A DNA stretch of 64,000 nucleotides from Streptomyces rubradiris. Lineage in GTDB: Bacteria > Actinomycetota > Actinomycetes > Streptomycetales > Streptomycetaceae. This document shows, piece by piece, positions 27,190-35,666 of this stretch. Position numbers and translations under genes: made by a program. The notes under the pieces were generated by a model. That model saw only the letters and a program-made list of their open reading frames with translations. It was not told the DNA's origin and ran no database searches. Position 1 is the stretch's first letter; each line of letters opens with the position of its first letter. The stretch covers positions 4,700,001-4,764,000 of the forward strand of contig NZ_BNEA01000015.1 in assembly GCF_016860525.1 (NCBI RefSeq), in the 5' to 3' direction.

Positions 27190-27990
27190 GAGGGCGTTCA
27201 CGCACAGGCAGTCCCGGGCGTCGGGGGCCGGCAGGGCCGCCACCGCGTCGAACAGGACGCCGCGCAGGCGGTCGACGTTGGCCGAGAAGACCCGCAGGAC
27301 CTCATCGTGCGAGACGCCCTCGCCGGTCTCGGCGCCCGCGTCCAGGTCGGTGGCCAGGGTCAGCGACGTGTAGCACAGCTCCAGTTCCCGGGCGAGCGCC
27401 GCTTCCGGGTGGCCGGTCATGCCCACCACCGACCAGCCCTGGGCCTGGTGCCACAGCGACTCGGCGCGCGTCGAGAAGCGCGGGCCCTCCACCACGACCA
27501 GCGTGCCGCCGTCCACCGGCTCCCAGTCCCGGCCGCGCGCCGCCTTCAGCGCGACGGCCCGGCCGGTGGGGCAGTAGGGGTCGGCCATGGACACGTGGAC
27601 CACGTTCGGCACGGTGCCGTCGGGCAGCGGCAGCCCGTCGAAGTAGGTCTGCGCCCTGGACTTCGTACGGTCCACCAGCTGGTCCGGGATCAGCAGGGTG
27701 CCCGGTCCGTGCTCGGGGCGCAGCCCGCCCACCGCGCACGGGCCGAGCACCTGCCGGACGCCGACCGAGCGCAGTGCCCAGAGGTTGGCGCGGTAGTTGA
27801 TGCGGTGCGGCGGCAGATGGTGGCCGCGGCCGTGGCGGGGCAGGAAGGCGACCCGCCGCCCGGCGACCTCGCCGAGGAAGAGGGAGTCGCTGGGCGCTCC
27901 GTAGGGGGTGTCCACCTGGACTTCGGTCACGTCGTCCAGGAAGGAGTAGAACCCCGAGCCGCCGATTACGCCGATCTCTGCGTTCGCCAT
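27157..27990 (-). CDS. mtnP: S-methyl-5'-thioadenosine phosphorylase
   Basis: 277 residues, PNP/MTAP family. IGVIGGSGFY at the N terminus, LPRHGRGHHLPPHRINYRAN (phosphate and ribose site), VVVEGPRFSTRAES and GWSVVGMTGHPEAALARELELCY are all conserved. It splits methylthioadenosine, a by-product of polyamine and AdoMet metabolism, to adenine and methylthioribose-1-phosphate. Some actinobacterial members prefer methylthioinosine, which sequence alone does not settle. ATG 27990 is preferred to an upstream GTG at 27999. The 3' end is copied in tandem beyond the stop codon. A 119-bp gap separates it from the upstream chaperone gene. Confidence 0.93.
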   Translation of the reverse strand: MANAEIGVIGGSGFYSFLDDVTEVQVDTPYGAPSDSLFLGEVAGRRVAFLPRHGRGHHLPPHRINYRANLWALRSVGVRQVLGPCAVGGLRPEHGPGTLLIPDQLVDRTKSRAQTYFDGLPLPDGTVPNVVHVSMADPYCPTGRAVALKAARGRDWEPVDGGTLVVVEGPRFSTRAESLWHQAQGWSVVGMTGHPEAALARELELCYTSLTLATDLDAGAETGEGVSHDEVLRVFSANVDRLRGVLFDAVAALPAPDARDCLCVNALGGMEPGFALP

Positions 27991-28108
27991 GACCAGCACA
28001 CTAGCGGCCCGCGGAAGGGCGGGGGAGCCGGTGCGCGGACAGCCGGTCCGGTGCCGGGACGCCGAAGACCCCGCCGTCGGGCGACGGCAGGGTCCCGGGT
28101 GAGAGGTC

Positions 28109-28414
28109 TCAGGCGGCGGAGCTGCTGGTGGAGCTCGACGACGAAGACGACGAAGACGAGGCCGACGACGTCGAGGCCGACTTCGTGTCCGACGACGAGG
28201 CGGCCGGCTTCGAGGCCGGGCTGCTGCTCGACGTGGAGCCGCGGGAGTCGTTGCGGTAGAACCCGGAGCCCTTGAAGACGATGCCGACCGCGGAGAACAC
28301 CTTCTTCAGGCGCCCGTTGCAGCTGGGGCACTCGGTCAGGGCATCGTCGGTGAACTTCTGCACCGCCTCAAGGCCCTCGCCGCACTCGGTGCACTGGTAC
28401 TGGTAGGTCGGCAC
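28109..28414 (-). CDS. FmdB-family zinc-ribbon protein, Ruc-like redox-regulated chaperone
   Basis: 101 residues. The zinc ribbon has paired cysteines CTEC (about residues 8-11) and CPSC (about 29-32) in the FmdB pattern VPTYQYQCTECGEGLE, followed by KVFSAVGIVFKGSGFYRND, then a disordered tail made almost wholly of Ser, Ala and Thr. The layout, and the position next to 5-FCL/galU/moeA-type genes in the wider region, match M. tuberculosis Rv0991c (Ruc), an oxidation-activated holdase chaperone. GTG 28414 is fixed by GGAGG 6 bp upstream. A CIRCE element overlaps the leader, so HrcA should repress it until heat stress. Confidence 0.85.
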   Translation of the reverse strand: MPTYQYQCTECGEGLEAVQKFTDDALTECPSCNGRLKKVFSAVGIVFKGSGFYRNDSRGSTSSSSPASKPAASSSDTKSASTSSASSSSSSSSSSTSSSAA

Positions 28415-28424
28415 TGTCTTCCTC

Positions 28425-28451
28425 CTGGCACTCTCACTCAATGAGTGCTAA
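28425..28451 (-). promoter_or_regulatory. CIRCE element (HrcA operator) before the Ruc-like gene
   Basis: Right arm GAGTGCTAA (28443-28451) matches the CIRCE half-site perfectly; left arm CTGGCACTC (28425-28433) matches TTAGCACTC at 7 of 9; the spacer is exactly 9 bp. It begins 11 bp before the GTG start and overlaps the Shine-Dalgarno region, as CIRCE usually does in leaders of chaperone genes. Confidence 0.85.
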
Positions 28452-28460
28452 CGACGGTCC

Positions 28461-28489
28461 ATAGTGACGTATTCCCGGGGATCAGTCCA
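28461..28489 (-). promoter_or_regulatory. Probable housekeeping promoter of the Ruc-like gene
   Basis: On the minus strand TGGACT (28489-28484) and CACTAT (28466-28461) are separated by 17 bp. The predicted start site falls at the upstream edge of the CIRCE element. The -35 overlaps the last codons and stop of the upstream MFS gene. Confidence 0.5.
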
Positions 28490-29780
28490 CCGCTACCGGG
28501 GTGCGGTGACCCACGCCACGCGCGACGGTGCGGTTCCGGTCCGGTGTGACCAGCCGCGAGCGCAGGGCCACCAGGGTGATCAGCGCGAGCACGGTACCGC
28601 CCATGGGCACCAGGAACCCGGCGCCGTCCCACAGCCGGTCCTCCAGCTGTCCCGCGACCGTCACGGCGGCGGCCTGGCCGAGCGCGACCGCGCCGGTCAG
28701 CCAGGTGAACGCCTCGGTACGGGCGCCGGCCGGGACCAGTCCGTCGACCAGCGTGTAGCCGGTGATCAGGGACGGGGCGATGCACATGCCGACCAGCAGG
28801 CCGAGCGCGGCGAGCAGCGCGACGGAGTGCGCCGGCCACAGCGCCGACGCCGCCACCGCGAGCGCCGCGTAACCGATCAGCAGGCGCTTCTGGGGCGCCG
28901 TCTTCCAGGCGATCGCGCCGCAGACGATGCCGGACAGCATGTTCCCGGCGGCGAAGACGCCGTACAGGACGCCGTTCAGGCCGGGCTCGCCGATCGACTC
29001 CGTGAAGGCCGCGAGCGAGACCTGCATGCCGCCGAAGACCGACCCGATGCCCAGGAAGATCACGATCAGCACGCACACGCCCGGGACGCGCAGGGCCGAG
29101 GCGTGCCGCACGCGCGCGTGCCCGGCCTCCTGGGACACCGACGGCTCGGTGCTCTTCTGGGCGGCGAAGAGGAGACCGCCGACGAGGGTCAGCGCGCCCT
29201 CCGTGATCAGGCCGGCGGCCGGCGCCACGGTGGTGCACAGCGCGGTCGCCAGCAGGGGACCGAAGACGAAGGTCAGCTCGTCCGTGACCGACTCGAAGGC
29301 CGCCGCGGTGGTCATCAGGGGCGAGCCCTGGAGCTTGACCCCCCAGCGCGCCCGCACCATGGGGCCGACCTGCGGCACCGAGGCGCCGGTCGGGACGGCC
29401 GCGACGAACAGCGCCCACAGGGGGGCGTGCGCCAGCGCGAGCGCGGTCAGGGAGATGCCGGAGACCGTGTGCACCAGCACGCCCGGCACCAGGACCGCGC
29501 GCTGGCCGTAGCGGTCGGCCAGCCGGCCGCTGTAGGGCGCGAACAGTGCCATGGAGACGCCGGTGACCGCGGCGACGGCGCCCGCGGCGCCGTACGAGCC
29601 GGTGGTGTGCTGGACGAGCAGCACGATGGAGAGGGTGAGCATCGCGAACGGCTGACGTGCCGCGAAGCCGGGCAGCAGGAACGTCCAGGCGCCGCGGGTG
29701 CGCAGCAGCTGTCCGTATCCGGGGCGGGAGGACGCCGGCGAGGTCTTCTCCGGTTCGTTGGTGGTGACCGTGGATCCCAC
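28482..29780 (-). CDS. MFS transporter (12-TM)
   Basis: 432 residues with 12 hydrophobic helices in two halves. A MFS motif A-like loop follows TM2 (APYSGRLADRYGQRAVL). The closest impression is of the uncharacterised actinobacterial MFS group with an extended cytoplasmic loop (QKSTEPSVSQEAGHARVRHA) between halves. No regulator is adjacent, and substrate is unknown. It ends 67 bp before the Ruc-like gene on the same strand. Upstream lies a 400-bp gap containing repeats. Confidence 0.88.
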   Translation of the reverse strand: MGSTVTTNEPEKTSPASSRPGYGQLLRTRGAWTFLLPGFAARQPFAMLTLSIVLLVQHTTGSYGAAGAVAAVTGVSMALFAPYSGRLADRYGQRAVLVPGVLVHTVSGISLTALALAHAPLWALFVAAVPTGASVPQVGPMVRARWGVKLQGSPLMTTAAAFESVTDELTFVFGPLLATALCTTVAPAAGLITEGALTLVGGLLFAAQKSTEPSVSQEAGHARVRHASALRVPGVCVLIVIFLGIGSVFGGMQVSLAAFTESIGEPGLNGVLYGVFAAGNMLSGIVCGAIAWKTAPQKRLLIGYAALAVAASALWPAHSVALLAALGLLVGMCIAPSLITGYTLVDGLVPAGARTEAFTWLTGAVALGQAAAVTVAGQLEDRLWDGAGFLVPMGGTVLALITLVALRSRLVTPDRNRTVARGVGHRTPVAVD

Positions 29781-29879
29781 GGCCCGTGCCTTTCTGCCGC
29801 CTGGTAGCGCGCGACCCCGTGCGGGCCGGGCGCCGAGAGCTGTCCTCTTGCGCGGACTGCGGTAGATGCCGGTGCCCGC

Positions 29880-30116
29880 TCAGGTGGGGGCGACCCGGCC
29901 GCCATACGGTCGCGCCAGCTCTGCGTCAGGCAGAGTTGGTTCGATCAGGGTGCGCCCCAATCGTACAGGGATCACCGCTTGCGCGACTGTGAAAACGAGC
30001 ACCATCCGGTCGTCCGCCTGAGTTTCCACGGGGAGCGGCCACCAAGAAACGCGTCCTGCCAGCGCCTTCCCAGCATCCTCCCAGCGCCCTGCCAGCGCCT
30101 TCCCAGCGTCCTTCAA
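29880..30116 (-). CDS. Doubtful small ORF in the MFS upstream gap
   Basis: 78 codons, beginning MKDAGKALAGRWEDAGKALAGR, where an 11-residue unit is encoded by a 33-bp DNA repeat, and ending ELARPYGGRVAPT. No family, no clear Shine-Dalgarno. The non-repeat part has some hydrophobic character (MVLVFTVAQAVIPVRLG). It may be a real small gene or leader, or chance coding of a repeat. Confidence 0.2.
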   Translation of the reverse strand: MKDAGKALAGRWEDAGKALAGRVSWWPLPVETQADDRMVLVFTVAQAVIPVRLGRTLIEPTLPDAELARPYGGRVAPT

Positions 30117-30141
30117 GAGCCCTTCAAGCGCCCCCTAGCGC
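30053..30141. repeat. 33-bp imperfect tandem repeat upstream of the MFS gene
   Basis: CCTGCCAGCGCCTTCCCAGC occurs at 30055 and 30088, 33 bp apart, followed by more degenerate CCTTCAAG(A/C)GCCC copies to about 30141. It lies in the 406-bp gap between the MFS start (29780) and the antiporter stop (30187), which otherwise shows only a doubtful ORF. Confidence 0.75.
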
Positions 30142-30186
30142 CCTTGACACGCGCACCATGCTCCTACGCGGCCTCGCGGCGGACCC

Positions 30187-31683
30187 TCAGCGCGAGCCGT
30201 TCGTCCCCAGCCAGCCCGCCAGCTTGCCGCCGTGGGCGACCGCGCGCAGGCGCCGTTCCGCCGCGTCACGGACCGGATCGGTGGCGACGACCAGCAGCTC
30301 GTCGCCGCGCCGCAGCACCGTCGTGGGCAGCGGGACAAACGATTCCTCTTCGCGGACGACCAGCGTGACGGCCGCGCCTGGCGGCAGCCGCAGCTCGCTG
30401 ATCTCCACGCCGTGCATCCGCGACCCCTCGGGAACGGTGACGGACAGCAGATGCCCGCGCAGCCGCTCCAGGGGCGCCGACTCGATGCCGAGGTCGGACG
30501 CCTCGCCCTGCTCGCCCAGCCGCAGCAGGCGCGCCAGCCAGGGCAGGGTCGGGCCCTGGACCAGGGTGTAGACGACGACCAGTACGAAGACGATGTTGAA
30601 GATGCGGCGGCTGGCGTCGACGCCGTTCACCATGGGGATGGTGGCCAGGATGATGGGCACGGCGCCGCGCAGCCCCGCCCACGACATCAGGGCCTGCTCC
30701 CGCCACGGCACCCGGAACGGCGCCAGGCTGCCCACCACGCTCAGCGGGCGGGCCACCATGGTCAGGACCAGCCCGATGACCACGGCGGGCAAGATGTCGT
30801 CGCCCAGCTCGTGCGGGGTGACCAGCAGGCCGAGGACGACGAACATGCCGATCTGGGCGATCCAGCCGAGCCCCTCGGCGAAGCCGCGCGTGGCCGGCCA
30901 GTGCGGCAGGCGCGCGTTGCCGAGCATCATCGAGGCCAGGTAGACGGCGAGGAAGCCGCTGCCGTGCGCCAGGGCGCCGGCGGCGTAGGCGGCGACGGTG
31001 ATCGCGAGCACGGCGATCGGGTAGAGGCCGGAGGCCGGCAGCGCCACGTGCCTGAGCCCCCAGGACCCGAACCAGCCGACGGCGATCCCGATGGCCGCGC
31101 CGATGGCCAGCTCCAGGGCGATCTCGCCGAGCAGCAGGTACCAGTGCTCGACCGGGCCGGCCGTGGAGAAGGCGACGACGAGGATGACCACCGGGGCGTC
31201 GTTGAAGCCGGACTCCGCCTCCAGCGTGCCCGTCACGCGCGCGGGGAGGGGAATCCTGCGCAGGACCGAGAAGACCGCCGCCGCGTCCGTCGACGACACC
31301 ACCGCGCCGATGATGAGCGCCTGCCGCCACTCCAGCCCCACCAGGTAGTGCGCGCCCGCCGCGGTGACCCCGACGCTGATCGCGACGCCCGCCGTGGCCA
31401 GCACGGAGGCGGAGGACAGGACCGGCCGGATCTCCTTCCACTTCGTGCCGAGGCCGCCTTCGGCCAGGATCACGACCAGGGCCGCGTACCCCATGACCTG
31501 GGTCACCTCGGCGCTGTCGAAGTGGATGCCGCCGATGCCGTCCTGGCCCATGAGGACGCCGATGCCGAGGTAGACGAGCAGGCTGGGGAGCCCGCTGCGG
31601 GAGGAGATCCGGACGGCCGCGACGGCGACGAGCAGGACGGCGGAGCAGACGAGCAGGAGCTGGTTGAGGTGGTGAACAGTCAG
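30187..31683 (-). CDS. CPA1 potassium/proton antiporter with TrkA_C domain
   Basis: 498 residues. About 12 TM helices form the Na+/H+ exchanger domain (about 1-385), with the conserved GLRGAVPIILATIPM and ESGFNDAPVVILVVAF containing the ion-binding Asp. A TrkA_C regulatory domain follows (about 405-490; GSRMHGVEISELRLPPGAAVTLVVREEE). This is the NhaP2/CvrA type, exchanging K+ for H+. The protein appears to begin at a CTG codon (31683): GGAGGAA sits 6 bp upstream, the first TM helix HHLNQLLLVCSAVLLVAVAA depends on it, and no in-frame ATG/GTG/TTG occurs before Met45 at 31551. Confidence 0.9.
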   Translation of the reverse strand: MTVHHLNQLLLVCSAVLLVAVAAVRISSRSGLPSLLVYLGIGVLMGQDGIGGIHFDSAEVTQVMGYAALVVILAEGGLGTKWKEIRPVLSSASVLATAGVAISVGVTAAGAHYLVGLEWRQALIIGAVVSSTDAAAVFSVLRRIPLPARVTGTLEAESGFNDAPVVILVVAFSTAGPVEHWYLLLGEIALELAIGAAIGIAVGWFGSWGLRHVALPASGLYPIAVLAITVAAYAAGALAHGSGFLAVYLASMMLGNARLPHWPATRGFAEGLGWIAQIGMFVVLGLLVTPHELGDDILPAVVIGLVLTMVARPLSVVGSLAPFRVPWREQALMSWAGLRGAVPIILATIPMVNGVDASRRIFNIVFVLVVVYTLVQGPTLPWLARLLRLGEQGEASDLGIESAPLERLRGHLLSVTVPEGSRMHGVEISELRLPPGAAVTLVVREEESFVPLPTTVLRRGDELLVVATDPVRDAAERRLRAVAHGGKLAGWLGTNGSR

Positions 31684-31930
31684 CGGGCGTTCCTCCCTCG
31701 TATCTGGGGCTGGGGACCTCCGTATGTGGGGTCGGCGCCTCCGGTTACTTCGTTACCTTACCTAACTCTTGACGCTTTCTTGACGTTCGGCAGGGCAAGA
31801 TCGAACGCTCGTGCGCGCTGGTTCGCGACTCCGCGTCAAGCGGGACGGGGCCCTGCGCCTATGGTTGCTCCAGCGCTCATTCAAAGTCACAGCCCGACCT
31901 GCCGCTCGCGTTAGGACAGCAAGGACAGCG

Positions 31931-34846
31931 ATGCCCCCCAACACCACCGCCACAACGGGTGACACCGCCACCACGGGTGCCACGTCCGTCAAGTCCGGCA
32001 GGAAGAAGGGGCGCAAAGCCCGCCTGATCGTGCTGGTGCTGGTCCTGGCCGTCATCGGAGGCATCGCCTACGGGGCGTACTGGACGATCAGCACCGTACG
32101 CGCCTCCTTCCCGCAGACCACCGGCACGCTCCGGCTCGACGGCCTGTCCGGTCCGGTCGACGTGAAGCGGGACGGCTACGGCATCCCGCAGATCTACGCC
32201 TCCTCGGACGCGGACCTGTTCATGGCGCAGGGCTACGTGCAGGCGCAGGACCGGTTCTACGAGATGGACGTGCGCCGGCACATGACCTCCGGGCGCCTGT
32301 CGGAGATGTTCGGCAAGAGCCAGGTCGAGAACGACGAGTTCCTGCGCACCCTCGGCTGGGACCGGATCGCCGAGCAGGAGTACGAGACCAAGCTGTCGGC
32401 CGCCACGAAGAAGTACCTCCAGGCCTACGCCAAGGGCGTCAACGCCTACCTGGAGGGCAAGAACGGCAAGGACATCTCCCTCGAGTACGCGGCCCTGGGC
32501 CTCACCAACGACTACAAGCCGCAGAAGTGGACCCCGGTCGACTCGGTGTCGTGGCTGAAGGCGATGGCCTGGGACCTGCGCGGCAACATGCGCGACGAGA
32601 TCGACCGCGCCCTGATGACCAGCCGCCTCGGCCCGCAGCAGATCCAGGACCTGTACCCGGCCTACCCGGCCGGCCGCAACAAGCCGATCGTGCAGGAGGG
32701 CCAGTACGACGAACTGACCCAGGCCTTCGAGCAGAGCGGCGCCACGGGCACGTCCGGCGGCACGGGCGCGACGGGCAGCACGGGCGCGACGGGCGGCACG
32801 GGCACGACCGGCGGCACGGGCACGACGGGTACCACCGGTACGACCGGCACCACGGGCACGACCGGCCTCACCGGCGGCCTCACCGGCTCCTCCCAGGGCG
32901 CGGCGGGCACCTCCGGCTCCGCCACCGCCACCGGCGGCGGATCGACGCTCAGCGGCCAGCTGGAGGGCCTCACCGAGGTCCTGGACGACCTGCCCACGGC
33001 CGTCGGCGTGAACGGCCAGGGCATCGGCTCCAACTCCTGGGTGGTCGCCGGGAAGCACACCATCACCGGCAAGCCGCTGCTCGCCAACGACCCGCACCTG
33101 TCGGCGTCCCTGCCGTCCGTCTGGTACCAGATGGGCCTGCACTGCCGGAGCGTCTCCGACAAGTGCCAGTACGACGTCTCGGGCTACACCTTCGCCGGCA
33201 TGCCCGGTGTGATCATCGGCCACAACGCGAAGATCGCCTGGGGCCTGACCAACTCCGGTGTCGACGTCACCGACCTCTACCTGGAGAAGGTCAGCGCGAA
33301 CGGCTACCTCTACGACGGCAAGGTCCGCCCGTTCAAGACCCGCGAGGAGACGATCAAGGTCGCCGGCGGCAAGTCCAAGACGATCGTCGTCCGCCAGACC
33401 CAGGACGGGATGCCGCTGCTGTCCGACCGTGACGACGAACTCGTCCAGGTCGGCAAGAAGGCCACCGTGAACACCGCCGCGCCCGACCGCGGCGACGGCT
33501 ACGGCATCGCGCTGCGGTGGACCGCGCTCGACCCGGGCACCACCATGGACGCCGTGTTCGCGCTGGACAAGGCGTCCGACTGGAGCGAGTTCCGCGCGGC
33601 GGCGGCCCAGTTCGACGTGCCCTCGCAGAACCTGGTCTACGCCAGCACGGACAACCACATCGGCTACACGCTGCCCGGCCGGATCCCCACCCGCTCGGAG
33701 GGCGTCACCGGCGCCGTCCCGGCACCGGGCTGGGACTCGAAGTACCGCTGGACCGGCTTCGTCGAGCAGGACGAACTGCCCTACGAGTACGACCCCGAGC
33801 GCGGCTACATCGTCACCGCCAACCAGGCCGTGGTCGACCCGGAGAAGTACCCGTACACGCTGACCACCGACTGGGGCTACGGCACCCGCAGCCAGCGCGT
33901 CACCGACCTGATCGAGTCCAAGATCAAGGGCGGCGGCAAGGTCTCCACCGACGACATGCGGCAGATGCAGCTGGACAACAGCAGCGAGATCGCCAAGCTC
34001 CTGGTGCCCAAGCTGCTGAAGATCAACCTGTCCGACCCGGAGGTCCGCCAGGCGCAGAAGCTGCTGGAGGGCTGGGACTACACCCAGGACGCCGACTCGG
34101 CGGCGGCGGCGTACTTCAACGCCGTCTGGCGCAACGTCCTCAAGCTGGCCTTCGGCAACAAGATGCCCAAGGAGCTGCGGGTCAAGGGGCAGTGCCTGTG
34201 GGTCGACAAGATCGACAGCACCGGCCCGGTGGACGACGACACCAAGGTGCGCGAGTGCGGTCAGCGCGACGCCGACCAGGCGCAGCCGGACGGCGGCGAC
34301 CGCTGGTTCGAGGTCGTGCGCACCCTGATGGACAAGCCGGACAGCGACTGGTGGAAGGCGCCCAAGTCGGGCACCCGCCCCGGCGCGGCCAACCGCGACC
34401 AGCTCTTCGCCCGGGCCATGATCGACGCCCGCTGGGAGCTGACCGCCAAGCTCGGCAAGGACATCGACACCTGGAGCTGGGGCCGGCTGCACCGGCTGTT
34501 CCTGAAGAACCAGACGCTCGGCACCGAGGGTCCCAAGGCCCTGCAGCTCCTGCTGAACCGCGGCCCCTGGAAGCTCAGCGGCGGCGAGGCCGCGGTGAAC
34601 GCGACCGGCTGGAACGCGGCCGGCGGCTACGACGTGGTCTGGGTGCCGTCCATGCGGATGGTCGTCAACCTCGCCGACCTGGACAAGTCGAAGTGGATCA
34701 ACCTGGCCGGCGCCTCCGGACACGCGTTCAACGCGCACTACACCGACCAGACCGGCAAGTGGGCCGAGGGCGAGCTGCTGCCCTGGTCGTTCTCGGGCAA
34801 GGCGGTGGACAAGAGCACGAGCGACACCCTCGTCCTCAAGCCGTGA
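31931..34846 (+). CDS. Penicillin acylase family Ntn-hydrolase
   Basis: 971 residues. A Lys/Arg-rich cytoplasmic start and one TM or uncleaved signal helix (ARLIVLVLVLAVIGGIAYGAY, about 31-51) anchor it outside the membrane. The alpha part (about 60-265) is followed by a Gly-Thr repeat linker (about 271-322), then the beta chain beginning at Ser367 in GIGSNSWVVAGKHT, the expected autocatalytic nucleophile. The rest (NDPHL, WGLTNSGVDVTDLY, and a later ITANQ-type motif IVTANQAVV) matches penicillin/AHL acylases. Substrates may be penicillins, acyl-homoserine lactones or peptides. A palindromic terminator follows. Confidence 0.93.
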   Translation: MPPNTTATTGDTATTGATSVKSGRKKGRKARLIVLVLVLAVIGGIAYGAYWTISTVRASFPQTTGTLRLDGLSGPVDVKRDGYGIPQIYASSDADLFMAQGYVQAQDRFYEMDVRRHMTSGRLSEMFGKSQVENDEFLRTLGWDRIAEQEYETKLSAATKKYLQAYAKGVNAYLEGKNGKDISLEYAALGLTNDYKPQKWTPVDSVSWLKAMAWDLRGNMRDEIDRALMTSRLGPQQIQDLYPAYPAGRNKPIVQEGQYDELTQAFEQSGATGTSGGTGATGSTGATGGTGTTGGTGTTGTTGTTGTTGTTGLTGGLTGSSQGAAGTSGSATATGGGSTLSGQLEGLTEVLDDLPTAVGVNGQGIGSNSWVVAGKHTITGKPLLANDPHLSASLPSVWYQMGLHCRSVSDKCQYDVSGYTFAGMPGVIIGHNAKIAWGLTNSGVDVTDLYLEKVSANGYLYDGKVRPFKTREETIKVAGGKSKTIVVRQTQDGMPLLSDRDDELVQVGKKATVNTAAPDRGDGYGIALRWTALDPGTTMDAVFALDKASDWSEFRAAAAQFDVPSQNLVYASTDNHIGYTLPGRIPTRSEGVTGAVPAPGWDSKYRWTGFVEQDELPYEYDPERGYIVTANQAVVDPEKYPYTLTTDWGYGTRSQRVTDLIESKIKGGGKVSTDDMRQMQLDNSSEIAKLLVPKLLKINLSDPEVRQAQKLLEGWDYTQDADSAAAAYFNAVWRNVLKLAFGNKMPKELRVKGQCLWVDKIDSTGPVDDDTKVRECGQRDADQAQPDGGDRWFEVVRTLMDKPDSDWWKAPKSGTRPGAANRDQLFARAMIDARWELTAKLGKDIDTWSWGRLHRLFLKNQTLGTEGPKALQLLLNRGPWKLSGGEAAVNATGWNAAGGYDVVWVPSMRMVVNLADLDKSKWINLAGASGHAFNAHYTDQTGKWAEGELLPWSFSGKAVDKSTSDTLVLKP
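32743..32895 (+). repeat. Gly-Thr coding repeat in the acylase linker
   Basis: Degenerate GGCACGGGC/ACGACCGGC units encode TGTTGTTGTTG-type sequence, about 50 residues, between the alpha part and the nucleophile Ser367. It falls where other acylases have the removable spacer peptide. Confidence 0.85.
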
Positions 34847-34866
34847 TCTCGACGGCGCCCCGCTGA

Positions 34867-34900
34867 AAACGGCCCTCCACGCGCGCGTGGAGGGCCGTTT
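34867..34900 (+). terminator. Perfect palindromic terminator after the acylase
   Basis: A gapless 34-bp palindrome (arms beginning AAACGGCCCTCC and ending GGAGGGCCGTTT) followed by CC and then mixed sequence. The AAA/TTT ends make it look like an intrinsic terminator active in both directions, serving the convergent 5-FCL gene as well. Confidence 0.85.
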
Positions 34901-34949
34901 CCGTCCCGCAGGCGGGTTTTCCGGCCCTCCAGGAGGCGGGTCTCCCGGG

Positions 34950-35570
34950 TCAGGTGACCGGGAAGCGGCGCACGCCCGACGGCGTCACCACGGCGTGCAC
35001 CGGCCTGTCGTGCGCCTCGGCCGGGACGCGCGGGACGACCTCGGTGTCGTAGAGCAGCACCACGAGCAGGGGGCGCGCGCCCGCGCGTTCCAGCCGGGCC
35101 AGCACCCGGTCGTAGGAGCCTCCGCCGCGCCCCAGGCGCATCCCGCGCGCGTCCACCGCGAGACCCGGCAGCAGGACGACGTCCGCGCCCGTCACGGCGT
35201 CCGGGCCGAGACGCGGGCCGGAGGGTTCGAAAAGCGCCATCTTTCCGCTGTGCCGGATTTGTTCGAGCGAGTCCGGACCGGTGTATGCGCCCCAGTCCAG
35301 GTCGTTGTCGGGCAGCAGCGCGGGGAGCAGCACGCGCACCCCTCGCGCGCGCAGCGCCTCCAGCAGCGGGAGGGTGGACGGTTCGCCGCCCACCGAGACG
35401 TACGCGGCCACTGTCCGCCCCGCGGCCAGCTCGGGCAGTTCCAGGGCGCGCTCGGCCAGCTCGCGGCCCGCCTCGCGGACGCCGGCCGCCGTCAATCCGC
35501 TCCTCGCGCCGAGCAACTCCCGCCGCAGCGCGCGCTTGTCGGCACCGCCCGCGGGCCCGTCGTGTTCCAC
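34950..35570 (-). CDS. 5-Formyltetrahydrofolate cyclo-ligase
   Basis: 206 residues. Conserved elements: KRALRRELLGARSGL at the start (ATP-binding Lys/Arg), YVSVGGEPSTLPLLEAL, and the signature LGRGGGSYDRVLARL near residue 150. It converts 5-formyl-THF to methenyl-THF with ATP. GTG 35570 has GAGGA 8 bp upstream. It is divergent from galU, the same arrangement as in M. tuberculosis (Rv0992c/galU), and the two share an 18-bp palindrome. Confidence 0.93.
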   Translation of the reverse strand: MEHDGPAGGADKRALRRELLGARSGLTAAGVREAGRELAERALELPELAAGRTVAAYVSVGGEPSTLPLLEALRARGVRVLLPALLPDNDLDWGAYTGPDSLEQIRHSGKMALFEPSGPRLGPDAVTGADVVLLPGLAVDARGMRLGRGGGSYDRVLARLERAGARPLLVVLLYDTEVVPRVPAEAHDRPVHAVVTPSGVRRFPVT

Positions 35571-35596
35571 TGGCCGTCCTCGCCGCCTTTCGTCAT

Positions 35597-35614
35597 GCCG
35601 CTCATATGAGCGGC
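35597..35614. promoter_or_regulatory. 18-bp palindrome between 5-FCL and galU
   Basis: GCCGCTCATATGAGCGGC is perfectly symmetric and lies 27 bp from the 5-FCL start and 52 bp from the galU start. Its AT centre is unusual here. It could be an operator for a dimeric regulator. Confidence 0.55.
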
Positions 35615-35666
35615 AATCCACCCGAGTCACAGTTTCCGCACAAAGGCACCCGATATTGTGGCGGGC

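Noticed and set aside
31769..31800. Two TTGACG words as a PhoP or -35 tandem site upstream of the acylase
   Set aside because: Spacing of the pair (12 bp) does not fit PHO boxes and no -10 lies at proper distance; left out as a feature.
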